DNA from: Arthrobacter globiformis
GTDB taxonomy: Bacteria > Actinomycetota > Actinomycetes > Actinomycetales > Micrococcaceae
Assembly: GCF_003261175.1 (NCBI RefSeq)
Contig: NZ_QLNP01000034.1
Location: forward strand, 1 to 64,000
DNA length: 64,000 nucleotides
Direction of reading: 5' to 3'
Shown: positions 36,042 through 46,992 of the stretch, one piece after another
Numbering within the stretch: position 1 is the stretch's first letter
Layout: every line of letters starts with the position of its first letter
Program-made: the position numbers and the translations under genes
The notes under the pieces: generated by a model
Database searches by the model: none
What the model was told of the DNA's origin: nothing
The model's input: only the letters and a program-made list of their open reading frames with translations

Positions 36042-37235
36042 ATGAGGGACTCGATCGGAACGAATGTTCCCCGAAGCTGGATTCTCCTCGCGTGCATCGG
36101 CCTCATCGCCCTCAACATGCGGGGTCCCTTCGTGGCGGTGGCGCCGGTGCTGGGCCCGATGCAGCAGGAACTGGGGTTCACACCCGTGGAGTTGGGCCTG
36201 CTGACCGGGATTCCCGTGCTGTGCTTCTCGCTCGCGGCGCCCCTTGCCTCGCTCGCCGGGCGCCGGCTTGGTGCGGAACTGGCCATCACGCTCACGCTTG
36301 CGGGCGTCCTCGCCGGCGTGGCTGTCCGTTCGGCCGGCGGCGGTGCCATGGTGATGGCGGGTACGGTCATCCTGGGCCTGGCCATCACCGTGGGCAACAT
36401 CGCGGTGCCGCTGATCATCCGGCGGGACTTCTCGCCGCGGCGCCAGGGGACCGCCATGGGCATCTACACCGCTGCCCTGAACGTCGGTTCGTTCGTAACG
36501 TCCGTGGTCACGGCGCCGCTGGCCGAGCTGGCCGGGTGGAGGGCGGCCATTGCAGGGTCGGCGGGCTTCGCCGTCGCGGCCGTCGGATTCTGGATTTTCG
36601 CGACCGGGCGCCGGGCCTTCCTCCCAGCAGCCGACGACGGTACGGGCGGCCCGCCCGCTGCCGGCCGCCCGGCGTCGCGCTGGATCACGGTGGGTTTGAC
36701 GGTCGGGTTCGCGGGCCAGGCCATTTCCTACTATGGCGTGACCGCCTGGCTGCCCACCCTGCTGTCCGATGAACTCGGCATGACGCCCGCAGCGGCGGGA
36801 GCAGGCTCTTCACTGTTCCAGATCATGGCCATCGCGGGCGGCCTGGGCGTGCCGGTTGCGGCCCGGTTCATGAGTACGACGTCGGTTGCCGTCACCTTGG
36901 GTGCCATGTGGCTAACCGTTCCGCTTGGGCTGCTGTTCGTTCCCCAGCTGTGGTGGCTGTGGTCTTCGCTCGGGGGAGTGGCGCAGGGCGGCGGCATCAC
37001 CCTCATCTTCATCGCGATCATCAAGCTCGCACGGGACCAGGCGTCCGCGGGCCGGATGTCGGCGACCGTCCAGGGTGTGGGCTACGGCGTCGCGGCCCTG
37101 TCTCCGACCGTTGTGGGCTACGTCCACAGCTCCTCGGGCACCTGGTCCATGCCTCTCCTGGTGATCCTCGGGTCCGTGCTGGCGTTCGTCATTTCAACAA
37201 CGCTGTCCGTGCGGAAGGTGCCCCGCCAGCGCTAG
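36042..37235 (+). CDS. MFS transporter, CynX/NimT type
   Basis: 397 residues with about 12 membrane helices. The N-terminal pattern WILLACIGLIALNMRGPFVAVAPVLGPMQQELGFTPVELGLLTGIPVLCFSLAAPLA is that of the cyanate/nitroimidazole group of major facilitators. The ATG at 36042 lacks a clear ribosome site; a leaderless message is possible. It is 123 bases after thuA on the same strand but its family does not suggest a sugar substrate. Confidence 0.88.
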   Translation: MRDSIGTNVPRSWILLACIGLIALNMRGPFVAVAPVLGPMQQELGFTPVELGLLTGIPVLCFSLAAPLASLAGRRLGAELAITLTLAGVLAGVAVRSAGGGAMVMAGTVILGLAITVGNIAVPLIIRRDFSPRRQGTAMGIYTAALNVGSFVTSVVTAPLAELAGWRAAIAGSAGFAVAAVGFWIFATGRRAFLPAADDGTGGPPAAGRPASRWITVGLTVGFAGQAISYYGVTAWLPTLLSDELGMTPAAAGAGSSLFQIMAIAGGLGVPVAARFMSTTSVAVTLGAMWLTVPLGLLFVPQLWWLWSSLGGVAQGGGITLIFIAIIKLARDQASAGRMSATVQGVGYGVAALSPTVVGYVHSSSGTWSMPLLVILGSVLAFVISTTLSVRKVPRQR

Positions 37236-37269
37236 GCCCGGTCCCGCCGTCGTACTTCCCAAACCTCAT

Positions 37270-37334
37270 AGCGCGAACTGGCAGCTAACGCCCTCAAACC
37301 GGGGTTTTGGGGTCAGTAGCTGCCAGTTCGCGCT
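37270..37334. repeat. Long intergenic hairpin element (1 of 5)
   Basis: Perfect 18-bp arms (37270-37287 and 37317-37334, containing GCGAACTGGCAGCTA) around a 29-base loop that has its own weaker G/C-rich dyad (CCTCAAACC..GGTTTTGGGG). It lies between the convergent MFS and malate synthase genes and may terminate both. Confidence 0.75.
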
Positions 37335-37443
37335 GTGGGGTGGTTCCGCTGCCGGGCCGCCTCCCCGGCCTTCGGGGGTGCCTGTTGCGAAGGGCATGGC
37401 GGCCCGGCGGGCGGAAATCTGTGCCCTTTTTTGCCGGCGTGGA

Positions 37444-39114
<1,671 letters not shown>

Positions 39115-39143
39115 GGGAGTTCTCCTTTAAAGGTCCCAACTGG

Positions 39144-39191
39144 GTAGCAGTAAGTGTCGTTTTGAGCCTTCAAAACGACACCTACTGCTAC
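39144..39191. repeat. Long intergenic hairpin element (2 of 5), between aceA and aceB
   Basis: Arms 39144-39165 and 39170-39191 are 22 bp with a single G-T type mismatch and a 4-base loop (core AGTGTCGTTTTGA). It lies between isocitrate lyase and malate synthase, which are read in the same direction, so it could terminate, attenuate or protect the upstream mRNA. Confidence 0.8.
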
Positions 39192-39207
39192 TTACTTGGG
39201 GAAATGA

Positions 39208-40536
39208 TTAGTGGAACTGGCCTTCTTCTGTGGATCCCACGAGGGCCAATGTGGATGCGTTCGGGTTGAGCGCAGTGGAGATGTCGTCGAAGTAGCCGGT
39301 GCCGACTTCGCGCTGGTGCTTGGTTGCGGTGTAGCCGCGGGACTCGGAGGCGAATTCCTTTTCCTGCAGTTCGACGTAGGCGCTCATGCCCTCACGGGCG
39401 TAGCCGTGGGCGAGGTCGAACATCGAGTAGTTCAGGGCGTGGAATCCGGCCAGGGTGATGAACTGGAAGGTGAAGCCCATGGCGCCGAGTTCGCGCTGGA
39501 ACTTGGCGATGGTGGCGTCGTCCAGGTGCTTGCGCCAGTTGAACGACGGCGAGCAGTTGTAGGAGAGCATCTGGTCCGGGAACTCGGCCTTGACGGCCTC
39601 GGCGAACTTGCGGGCCAGCTCCAGGTCCGGGGTGCCCGTTTCCATCCAGATAAGGTCCGAGTAGGGGGCGTAGGCCTTGGCCCGGGCGATGCAGGGTTCG
39701 ATGCCATTGCGGACCTTGTAAAAGCCCTCGGCGGTGCGTTCGCCGGTGATGAATTCCTGGTCCCGCTCGTCGACGTCGGAGGTGATCAGGGTGGCTGCCT
39801 CGGCGTCGGTACGGGCGATGACGACGGACGGGGTGCCGGCGACGTCGGCGGCCAGGCGGGCCGCGTTCAGGGTCCGGACGTGCTGCTGGGTGGGAATGAG
39901 CACCTTGCCGCCGAGGTGGCCGCACTTCTTCTCCGAGGCGAGCTGGTCCTCCCAGTGAACGCCGGCCGCCCCGGCCTGGATCATGGACTTCATCAGCTCG
40001 TAGGCATTCAGCGGACCGCCGAAGCCGGCCTCGGCGTCCGCGACGATCGGGACCAGCCAGTCCTCGACGGTCTGGATACCCTCGGAGAACTCGATCTGGT
40101 CTGCGCGGAGGAGCGCGTTGTTGATGCGGCGCACCACAGTGGGGACCGAATTGGCCGGGTACAGGGACTGATCCGGGTAGGTGTGGCCGGAGTTGTTCGC
40201 GTCAGCGGCGACCTGCCAGCCGGAAAGGTAGATGGCGCGCAGGCCCGCCTTGACCTGCTGCACGGCCTGGTTTCCGGTCAGGGCGCCCAGGGCGTTGGTG
40301 TACTTGCCGTCCTTGTGCTCCTCGGTGAGCTGCTTCCACAACTTCTCGGAACCGCGGCGGGCCAGCGTGTGCTCTTCGGAGACCCGGCCGCGGAGGCGGA
40401 CGACATCCGTTGCCTTGTAGTCACGGGTCACACCTTCCCAGCGCGGGTTGGCAGCCCACTCGAGCTCCAGTGCGGCGGCCTGTTCTGCTGTGTCCTGGCC
40501 GGACGGCTCCTGGGTGGGCTCAAATGCTGCAGTCAT
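39208..40536 (-). CDS. aceA: Isocitrate lyase
   Basis: 442 residues from the ATG at 40536, with AAGGAG at 9 bases; upstream codons in frame are not conserved. Cleaves isocitrate to succinate and glyoxylate. The catalytic KKCGHLGGK loop, [34 protein letters not shown] and [10 protein letters not shown] match bacterial isocitrate lyases. Needed for growth on acetate and fatty acids. It is divergent from a RamB/ScfR-type regulator across an operator-like region, and upstream of aceB. Confidence 0.98.
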   Translation of the reverse strand: MTAAFEPTQEPSGQDTAEQAAALELEWAANPRWEGVTRDYKATDVVRLRGRVSEEHTLARRGSEKLWKQLTEEHKDGKYTNALGALTGNQAVQQVKAGLRAIYLSGWQVAADANNSGHTYPDQSLYPANSVPTVVRRINNALLRADQIEFSEGIQTVEDWLVPIVADAEAGFGGPLNAYELMKSMIQAGAAGVHWEDQLASEKKCGHLGGKVLIPTQQHVRTLNAARLAADVAGTPSVVIARTDAEAATLITSDVDERDQEFITGERTAEGFYKVRNGIEPCIARAKAYAPYSDLIWMETGTPDLELARKFAEAVKAEFPDQMLSYNCSPSFNWRKHLDDATIAKFQRELGAMGFTFQFITLAGFHALNYSMFDLAHGYAREGMSAYVELQEKEFASESRGYTATKHQREVGTGYFDDISTALNPNASTLALVGSTEEGQFH

Positions 40537-40658
40537 CTTTGTCTCCTTGTTAGCTCCCGGGCCATTCCGGGGTTCGTGGTTCCGGCCCGACCTTCGCTGC
40601 GCCTTTGCAGCTCCGGCCGGCTTTTCCGGTGGTGCTTCTTTCCGTGACACCTACTTTT

Positions 40659-40707
40659 CTGCACTTTCCAACAGCTTTCTAGGGGAAAACTGTGGAAAGA
40701 AATGCAG
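40659..40707. promoter_or_regulatory. Putative RamB-type operator between aceA and the regulator gene
   Basis: Interrupted dyad CTGCA-TTTCC-CAG (40659-40674) facing CTGTGGAAA-TGCAG (40690-40707). Within it AAAACTGTGGAAA (40686-40698) resembles the 13-base RamB box I remember from Corynebacterium glutamicum (AAAACTTTGCAAA-like). The site overlaps the regulator start codon, which suggests autorepression. Comparison is from memory and by eye. Confidence 0.55.
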
Positions 40708-42216
40708 TTCTTCACGTATTCTTCAGAAATGTCGCCTTCAAGCTGGAACAGGGAAGTTTCGCAGCCGTCGTCACCACAGTCGACGGCGGAACTGGACGTT
40801 ATCTCGCTCGGCCGCCGTGTCCGCCATCTGCGCAAGCAGGCGGGACTGACGCTGGATGGCCTGAGTGCCGCCGTCGGCACCGCCCCGAGCCAGTTGAGCC
40901 TAATTGAAAATGGCAAGCGGGAACCCAAACTCGGCCTGCTACAACACCTGGCAACGGCGCTCAACGTCAGCATCGACCAGTTGCTCGGAGCCGAACCGCC
41001 CAGCCGCCGGGCAGGTCTGGAAATCGAGCTCGAACGCTACCAGCGGGGCCCCCTCTACGAGTCGCTGAACCTGCCCAAAATCCGCGTCAGTTCGCGGTTG
41101 CCGATGGATGTCCTGGAGGCGCAGGTGGGGCTGCTGCACGAGCTCGAACGCAAGATGAACGAGCAGGTGGCGACGCCGGAGGAGGCCCGGCGCGCGAACG
41201 GCGAGCTGCGTGCCATGATGCGCGAGCGCGGCAACTATTTTCCGGAGTATGAGGCGGAGGCGCAGAAGGTCCTTAAGGGGGTCGGCTACACCACTGGTCC
41301 GCTCAGCCAGCACGTCATTGCCGACATCGCAGAGAACCTCGGTTTCAGCCTCCACCACGTGAGCGACCTGCCCCATTCCACGCGTTCGGTGACCGATTTG
41401 AAGAACCGCAAAATTTATCTGACGCAGAGCGAGCGGCAGGACCACGACCCCCGCTCCGTGCTCCTGCAGGCCTTGGGGCACTACGTCCTGGGCCATGAAA
41501 CGCCCCGCAACTACGGCGACTTCCTCGCGCAGCGGGTGGCCACGAACTATTTCGCGGCCGCGCTCCTGCTCCCGGAGCAGGCAACCGTGGAATTTCTGCA
41601 AAAGGCTAAGGCGGCGAAGGAGATCGCGGTCGAGGACATCCGGGATGCCTTCGCCGTGTCCTATGAGACCGCCGCGCACCGTTTCACCAACCTGGCCACC
41701 AAGCACCTGGGCATCACCACGCATTTCCAGAAGACGCACCAGAGCGGAATCATCTACAAGGCCTACGAGAACGACGGCGTGAACTTCCCGCAGGACCACA
41801 CGGGGGCGATCGAGGGGCAGCCGTCCTGCAAGGCCTGGACATCCCGTGCCGTGTTTGATGTGCCGGACAAGTTCAGCGCCTACAGCCAGTACACGGACAC
41901 GGCGTCGGGCACGTACTGGTGCACCGCTCGCACCGACCGGTCGGCCAGCGGGCAGTTCTCGCTGAGCATCGGGGTCCCCTACCAGCACGTGAAGTGGTTC
42001 CGCGGACGGGAAACGACAGCCCGGGCAACGTCCAACTGCCCCGACCCGAACTGCTGCAAACGCCCGCCGGCCGCGCTGACATCGGAGTGGGCGGGCAATG
42101 CCTGGCCCTCGGCGCGGGCGCACTCGCACCTGCTTGCCGCCATGCCCCCGGGCGCCTTCCCCGGCGTGGACGAGACCGAGGTATACACGTTCCTGCAGGC
42201 CCATTCGGGAAGCTGA
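40702..42216 (+). CDS. RamB/ScfR-like XRE regulator with IrrE-type domain
   Basis: 504 residues. N-terminal XRE helix-turn-helix (LGRRVRHLRKQAGLTLDGLSAAVGTAPSQLSLIENGKREP), a linker, an ImmA/IrrE-like region (SVLLQALGHYVLGHE, NYFAAALLLPEQ) and a long C-terminal short-chain-fatty-acyl-regulator domain with several cysteines (CPDPNCCKRPP). This is the architecture of RamB/ScfR proteins, which control acetate and propionate metabolism. Divergent location from aceA and aceB supports control of the glyoxylate shunt. The IrrE-like HExxH is degenerate (ALGHYVLGH), so protease activity is unlikely. Confidence 0.88.
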   Translation: MQFFTYSSEMSPSSWNREVSQPSSPQSTAELDVISLGRRVRHLRKQAGLTLDGLSAAVGTAPSQLSLIENGKREPKLGLLQHLATALNVSIDQLLGAEPPSRRAGLEIELERYQRGPLYESLNLPKIRVSSRLPMDVLEAQVGLLHELERKMNEQVATPEEARRANGELRAMMRERGNYFPEYEAEAQKVLKGVGYTTGPLSQHVIADIAENLGFSLHHVSDLPHSTRSVTDLKNRKIYLTQSERQDHDPRSVLLQALGHYVLGHETPRNYGDFLAQRVATNYFAAALLLPEQATVEFLQKAKAAKEIAVEDIRDAFAVSYETAAHRFTNLATKHLGITTHFQKTHQSGIIYKAYENDGVNFPQDHTGAIEGQPSCKAWTSRAVFDVPDKFSAYSQYTDTASGTYWCTARTDRSASGQFSLSIGVPYQHVKWFRGRETTARATSNCPDPNCCKRPPAALTSEWAGNAWPSARAHSHLLAAMPPGAFPGVDETEVYTFLQAHSGS

Positions 42217-42400
42217 CCGACGCTCTCGCAGATCCTGCAGGCTTTCCAGGTGCGCTCATGCACTCTTGCGGGAGGCCTGCTCTGCCCTGCAGGCTGGCCC
42301 GCTCAGGCGTCGTGTTGGGGAAGACTTGTCGTTGTGCCAAGGTGCGCGGACTATATTGGCCCTTGTCAGCCCACCAACCTGATTGCGGGAGCGTGCACCC

Positions 42401-44149
42401 ATGGCTAAGGAACTTGCCACCCAGCTCATCGAACAACTGCAGGCTGCCGGTGTGCAGCGGATCTATGGAATCGTCGGTGACAGCCTCAACCCAATCGTGG
42501 ACGCCGTCCGCCAGACCGGCGGCTCGCAGCAGGGCGGCATCGACTGGATCCATGTCCGGCACGAAGAGGCCGCCGCCTTCGCCGCCGCGGCCGAAGCCCA
42601 GCTGACAGGAAAGCTAGCAGTGTGCGCCGGCTCATGCGGCCCCGGCAACCTGCACCTGATCAACGGCCTGTACGACGCAAACCGTTCGGGCGCGCCGGTT
42701 CTGGCCATAGCCTCGCACATCCCCAGCAAGCAGATCGGCAGCGGTTTCTTCCAGGAAACCCATCCGGACCGGATCTTCAACGAATGCTCCGTCTACTCGG
42801 AGCTCATCAGCACGGCTGAGCAGGCGCCGCGGGTGATGCACAACGCCATCCAGCACGCCGTCGCGTTGGGCGGCGTCGCCGTCGTCACCCTTCCGGGCGA
42901 CATCGCCGGACTGGAGGCCACGGCCGAAACCCCGCTGCCCGCAAACTTCCGGCCCGCAACCCTGACCCCGGCGCCCGAAAGCGTCCGGGAGCTCGCCGAC
43001 GCCATCAACGCGGCCGGCAAGGTTGCCATCTTCGCCGGTGTGGGCACGCAGGGAGCCCATGACGAGGTCATTGCTCTGGCAGAACTGATCGGTGCGCCGG
43101 TCGGGCACACCCTGCGCGGCAAGGACTTCCTGCAGTACGACAACCCGTACGACATCGGCATGACCGGGCTGCTGGGCTATGGTGCCGCGGCGGAGGGGAT
43201 CGAGGACGCGGACCTGCTGATCCTGCTGGGCACCGACTTCCCGTACGACCAGTTCCTGCCAGGAACCCGCACCGCCCAGGTGGACCGTGCCGCCCACAGG
43301 CTGGGCCGGCGGACCGACGTTGACATCGCCGTCCACGGCGACGTCCTGCCAACCCTCAACGCGCTGATGCCCCTGCTCGCACCGAAGAGGAGCCGCCGCT
43401 TCCTTAACCAGATGCTCAAGAAACACGACCGGCTCATGAACAAGGCTGTGGGCGCCTACACCCGCAAGGTGGAAAAGAAGCAGCCGATCCATCCCGAATA
43501 TGCGGCGTCCCTGCTGGACCAGGTGGCGGCCGAGGATGCCGTTTTCACCGCGGACACCGGCATGTGCAACGTGTGGACCGCCCGCTACATCAACCCGCTG
43601 GGCACGCGCCGGCTGATCGGCTCGTACCTGCACGGCTCGATGGCCAATGCGCTGCCGCACGCGATTGGCGCGCAGGTCGCGTACCCCGGGCGCCAGGTCA
43701 TTTCGGTGTCGGGCGACGGCGGGCTGTCCATGCTGCTCGGCGAGCTCATCACCGTTGCCGCCCACCGGCTGCCGGTTAACGTGGTGGTCTTCAACAACTC
43801 CACCCTGGGCATGGTCAAGCTGGAGATGCTGGTGGACGGCCTGCCGGACTTCGGCGTGGACGTGCCCGACGCCGACTACGCCGCCGTTGCCCGCGCCCTC
43901 GGCTTCCACGCGGTGCGAGTCACGGATCCAGCCCGGATTGAGGACGCGTACCGTGAGGCCTTCGCCCATCCGGGGCCGTCGCTGGTAGAGCTCATCACGG
44001 ATCCGAAGGCACTGTCGATCCCGCCGAAAATCACCGGCTCGCAGGTCCTCGGGTTCGCCACCGCCATGTCCAAGGTGGTCCTGAACCGCGGCGCCGGCGA
44101 GGCCGTGAGCATGGCGCGGAGCAACCTCCGGAACATTCCGCGGCGTTAG
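42401..44149 (+). CDS. poxB: Pyruvate dehydrogenase (quinone) / pyruvate oxidase type
   Basis: 582 residues from the ATG at 42401, with GGGAG 9 bases upstream. Thiamine-diphosphate enzyme that oxidises pyruvate to acetate and CO2 and passes electrons to quinone at the membrane. N-terminal Pyr domain (GVQRIYGIVGDSLNPIVDAV, HVRHEEAAAFAAAAEAQLTGKLAVCAGSCGPGNLHLINGLYDA), FAD-binding middle domain, and C-terminal PP domain with GDGGLSMLLGEL..VVVFNN. It neighbours acetate-assimilation genes and a RamB-like regulator, which fits a role in acetate formation. Confidence 0.93.
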   Translation: MAKELATQLIEQLQAAGVQRIYGIVGDSLNPIVDAVRQTGGSQQGGIDWIHVRHEEAAAFAAAAEAQLTGKLAVCAGSCGPGNLHLINGLYDANRSGAPVLAIASHIPSKQIGSGFFQETHPDRIFNECSVYSELISTAEQAPRVMHNAIQHAVALGGVAVVTLPGDIAGLEATAETPLPANFRPATLTPAPESVRELADAINAAGKVAIFAGVGTQGAHDEVIALAELIGAPVGHTLRGKDFLQYDNPYDIGMTGLLGYGAAAEGIEDADLLILLGTDFPYDQFLPGTRTAQVDRAAHRLGRRTDVDIAVHGDVLPTLNALMPLLAPKRSRRFLNQMLKKHDRLMNKAVGAYTRKVEKKQPIHPEYAASLLDQVAAEDAVFTADTGMCNVWTARYINPLGTRRLIGSYLHGSMANALPHAIGAQVAYPGRQVISVSGDGGLSMLLGELITVAAHRLPVNVVVFNNSTLGMVKLEMLVDGLPDFGVDVPDADYAAVARALGFHAVRVTDPARIEDAYREAFAHPGPSLVELITDPKALSIPPKITGSQVLGFATAMSKVVLNRGAGEAVSMARSNLRNIPRR

Positions 44150-44168
44150 TAGAAAGTACCGACGGCGG

Positions 44169-44525
44169 TTATCGTCTTTGGCGCTCGGCGGCGAGAAGCG
44201 CCGCCGTCCTTTCGATGAGCCCGTAGGGGATGGGCTTGCCGAGGGGGAACTTGAGCGTGCCCTTGGCGGACCGGAAGTGCGCGATCTCAGCCTGGAACGC
44301 GTCGTCACCGGACGGTAACGGGTAGACCGAAATATGCTGCGCCCAGCCTGCGAAGTACACGACATACTTGCCGCCGAGGGTGACGGTCGGGATGCCGTAG
44401 CTGATCATTTCGCCGGAACCCGGCACGGCAGCGCGGCATCTGCGCCGGACCTCCCGGAGGACATCCTGCACGTCGGCGGGAAACTGGGCGATGTACTCGT
44501 CGACGTTGTCGAAATGCTGGGCCAT
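44169..44525 (-). CDS. DUF1801 (YdhG-like) domain protein
   Basis: 118 residues from the ATG at 44525, which has AAGGAG 8 bases before it; the longer frame upstream is not coding-like. The core VDEYIAQFPADVQDVLREVRRRCRAAVPGSGEMISYGIPTVTLGGKYVVYFAGWAQHISVYP and the closing FPLGKPIPYGLIERTAALL are characteristic of the small YdhG/DUF1801 fold (iron-chaperone-like in eukaryotic frataxin comparisons, but function unproven). Divergent from the serpin gene. Confidence 0.9.
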   Translation of the reverse strand: MAQHFDNVDEYIAQFPADVQDVLREVRRRCRAAVPGSGEMISYGIPTVTLGGKYVVYFAGWAQHISVYPLPSGDDAFQAEIAHFRSAKGTLKFPLGKPIPYGLIERTAALLAAERQRR

Positions 44526-44748
44526 GCCACGCTCCTTCACGATCGATCCACCGCGCTCCGCCGATGCCTTGAGAATACGCCCGCGCAGGAATGAGGGCGC
44601 GTTGCCGAAAACGTTGCGGAAACTGAGAGGGCGTCGGACGGGTGAGACCAAAGCGACGGCAAACCGTGACCGGGCAGGCATCGTTACTGTCGGACCCCGC
44701 TGGTTGACTGAGTACGTACGGTGTTCTCCGGACGAGCCGAGGACTGCA

Positions 44749-46023
44749 ATGAACAGGATTCGAATGGCCAAAATGGTGGCGGCCTCGGCCGTAGTGGCGC
44801 TTGCGACGGCGTGTTCGGCGCCGGTGCCGGGACTGGTGAAGGCCGACGGCGTGGAGCGGGTTTCGGTGGACGGCACGGCTTACGCCGCCGAATACCGCTC
44901 GTTCCGGGACGCCGCCCTTGGGCTCGGCCTGGCACTGCTGGCCGACGGCGGGGACGGTTCGGGCGGGAACGTGGTGTCCTCGCCGGGAAGCCTGCTGGTT
45001 GCCTTGGCGATGCTTCGAGCCGGCGCCTCCGGGGAATCGGCTACCGAGCTGGACAGCGTTGTGGGGTTCCCGGAGAAGCGCGATCAGGCCATGAATGCGC
45101 TGCTCGCGTCCCTGGCGACGTTCGACGGTGACCCGGGGGCCGTGGACGAGGACAACCCGCCGCGGCAGCCGGTCATGCATGCCGCCAACGGATTGTTCGT
45201 GGACAAGGACGTGCAGGCCGGCGAGGCATTCCTCGGCACGCTGGCCAAGCACTACGGGACCGGCGTGTATGCGGTGGACTTCCGCAATGAGGGTGCCACC
45301 AAGCCCGCGATCGATGCCTGGGTGGACACCAACACGGGCGGCCGGATCAAGCAGGCGCCGGCGAAGTACGATCCGCGGAACACCTTCAGCCTGCTCAATG
45401 CCGTGTGCTTCGCAGCAGCCTGGCAAACCCCGTTTGATCCGGGCTCCACATCGGATTTGCCCTTCACCACTGGCGGGGGAGAGGAAGCCGACGTCCCCGC
45501 CATGCACAACCTGCTGGAGATGAAGTACGCGGAAGGCGCCGGCTGGCGGGCCGTGGACCTCCCGTATGCCGAGGGATTCGTGATGCGTCTGGTCCTGCCG
45601 GAAGCTATCGACTCCCATGCCTCATTCGGGGCGCCTCAACTCACGGAAATCGCGGATGCCATGGGCGCCGCGCCTCTGGAGACGGTGCAGATCCAGCTGC
45701 CCCGCTGGGACCACAAAAGCAGCTTCGATCTGCGCCGGGTCCTGGAAGCCGCCGGACTGCATAAGACGCTCACCACCACTGAGGACTTCAACGCGATCCA
45801 GCCGAAAATGACCATCACGCAGGCAGCGCAGGCCGCCAACATCACGGTGGCGGAGAAGGGAACGGTGGCTGCAGCGGTGACCCAGATCAACGGCATGGTC
45901 ACTGGCGCGCCACCCCAGCCCGAGCACACCATCGACTTCGACCGGCCGTTCCATTACCAGATCGTGCACGTCGAAACAGGGCTGCCGCTGTTCATGGGAA
46001 CAGTGGCCGACCCCCGCTCCTGA
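44749..46023 (+). CDS. Serpin family protease inhibitor, predicted lipoprotein
   Basis: 424 residues from the ATG at 44749 (GAGGA upstream). The first 22 residues form a lipoprotein-type signal (VVALATAC, Cys22). The rest is a serpin: NVVSSPGSLLVALAMLRAGASGESATEL, NAVCFAAAWQTPFDP (the NAxYFKGxW equivalent), and the C-terminal reactive-loop and last strands, AEKGTVAAAVT..HTIDFDRPFHYQIVHVETGLPLFMGTVADP. The hinge has Gly-Thr and small residues at P15-P10 as in inhibitory serpins. Counting from the hinge Glu as P17, P1 falls near Thr in NGMVTG, but this is uncertain. Expected to trap serine proteases at the cell surface. Confidence 0.93.
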   Translation: MNRIRMAKMVAASAVVALATACSAPVPGLVKADGVERVSVDGTAYAAEYRSFRDAALGLGLALLADGGDGSGGNVVSSPGSLLVALAMLRAGASGESATELDSVVGFPEKRDQAMNALLASLATFDGDPGAVDEDNPPRQPVMHAANGLFVDKDVQAGEAFLGTLAKHYGTGVYAVDFRNEGATKPAIDAWVDTNTGGRIKQAPAKYDPRNTFSLLNAVCFAAAWQTPFDPGSTSDLPFTTGGGEEADVPAMHNLLEMKYAEGAGWRAVDLPYAEGFVMRLVLPEAIDSHASFGAPQLTEIADAMGAAPLETVQIQLPRWDHKSSFDLRRVLEAAGLHKTLTTTEDFNAIQPKMTITQAAQAANITVAEKGTVAAAVTQINGMVTGAPPQPEHTIDFDRPFHYQIVHVETGLPLFMGTVADPRS

Positions 46024-46035
46024 TCAAACCAACGC

Positions 46036-46908
46036 TTAGCGCGGGCCGCCCTGCCAGAGGGCTTCGAACGGGGCACCCGAGGCCACGCGGTTGCGGATGC
46101 CGGCGGTCACGAAATCCTTGGCCGTGCGCGCTGCCTCCAGCGGCGAAGCGCCCTTCGCCAGCTCGGCCGTCACTGCCGCGGCGAGCGAGCATCCGGCGCC
46201 GGAGACGGCGACCTCGCCCACCTTCGGAGCGCTGAGGACCTCGAGGGTTTCGCCGTCGTAGAAGACGTCGACGGCGTCGGGCCCGGACAGGCGCACGCCG
46301 CCCTTGGCCAGCACCACGGCTCCGCTCAGCTCGTGGATACGGACTGCCGCAGCCTTGAGGGAGTCGACGTCGGTAATCTCCAGGCCGGACAGCGATTCCG
46401 CCTCGAAGTGGTTGGGCGTGACGAACGTAGCGAGCGGCAGGATCTGCGCCTTGAGTGCTTGGTCCGTGTCCAGCGCGTGGCCCGGTTCCTGGCCCTTGCA
46501 GATCAGCACCGGGTCCAGGACAACATTGCTGAACGCACCCGCAGCCAGCGCGGAGGCCACGGTCGAAATGGTGTCCGGGCTGCCCAGCATGCCGATCTTC
46601 ACCGTGTCCAGCACGGAAGGTGCGCCGGAAGCGGGACCGTAGGCCGCCGTCGTCGCCTCCAGCTGGTGCGCGATGACTTCCTGGTCCACGGGCACGAAGC
46701 GGTGGTTCCAGTCATTCTTTGGGTCGAACGAGACGATGCACGTGAGGTTGGCGATGCCGAAGACGCCCAGTTCCTGGAAGGTCTTCAGGTCGGCCTGGGC
46801 CCCGGCACCGCCGGTCGCCTCCGAGCCGGCGATGGTCAGGACGACGGCGGGAGCCGTCCCGGCGGCCGGGTTCGCCCCGGAAAGGTTTTCAGAAGCAACA
46901 GAAGTCAT
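46036..46908 (-). CDS. ThiD/PdxK-type kinase (hydroxymethylpyrimidine or pyridoxine kinase)
   Basis: 290 residues from the ATG at 46908. Ribokinase-fold kinase: [66 protein letters not shown] and the C-terminal anion hole [15 protein letters not shown]. The GAGC at this site, instead of GTGC/D, recalls the Bacillus-type ThiD2/PdxK enzymes that prefer pyridoxine, so the substrate (HMP, HMP-P or vitamin B6) is ambiguous. No thiamine genes or TPP riboswitch are adjacent. Confidence 0.85.
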   Translation of the reverse strand: MTSVASENLSGANPAAGTAPAVVLTIAGSEATGGAGAQADLKTFQELGVFGIANLTCIVSFDPKNDWNHRFVPVDQEVIAHQLEATTAAYGPASGAPSVLDTVKIGMLGSPDTISTVASALAAGAFSNVVLDPVLICKGQEPGHALDTDQALKAQILPLATFVTPNHFEAESLSGLEITDVDSLKAAAVRIHELSGAVVLAKGGVRLSGPDAVDVFYDGETLEVLSAPKVGEVAVSGAGCSLAAAVTAELAKGASPLEAARTAKDFVTAGIRNRVASGAPFEALWQGGPR

Positions 46909-46992
46909 CGTTCCATCCTGCCATGGCCCGGGAGCCTGCATGCCCTGGGAGCAGCGCCATGCCCCGAAGCCGGCCGCAGCTGGGGGCCCTGC

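Noticed and set aside
39211-40647. 478-codon + strand frame opposite isocitrate lyase
   Set aside because: Shadow of aceA caused by third-position G/C bias.
42632-44365. 577-codon - strand frame opposite poxB
   Set aside because: Shadow of poxB, running on into the DUF1801 gene without a break in character.
46909-46992. TPP riboswitch for the ThiD-type kinase
   Set aside because: The coding strand upstream of the start (from 46908 upward) shows no THI-box elements, and the next gene is unrelated.
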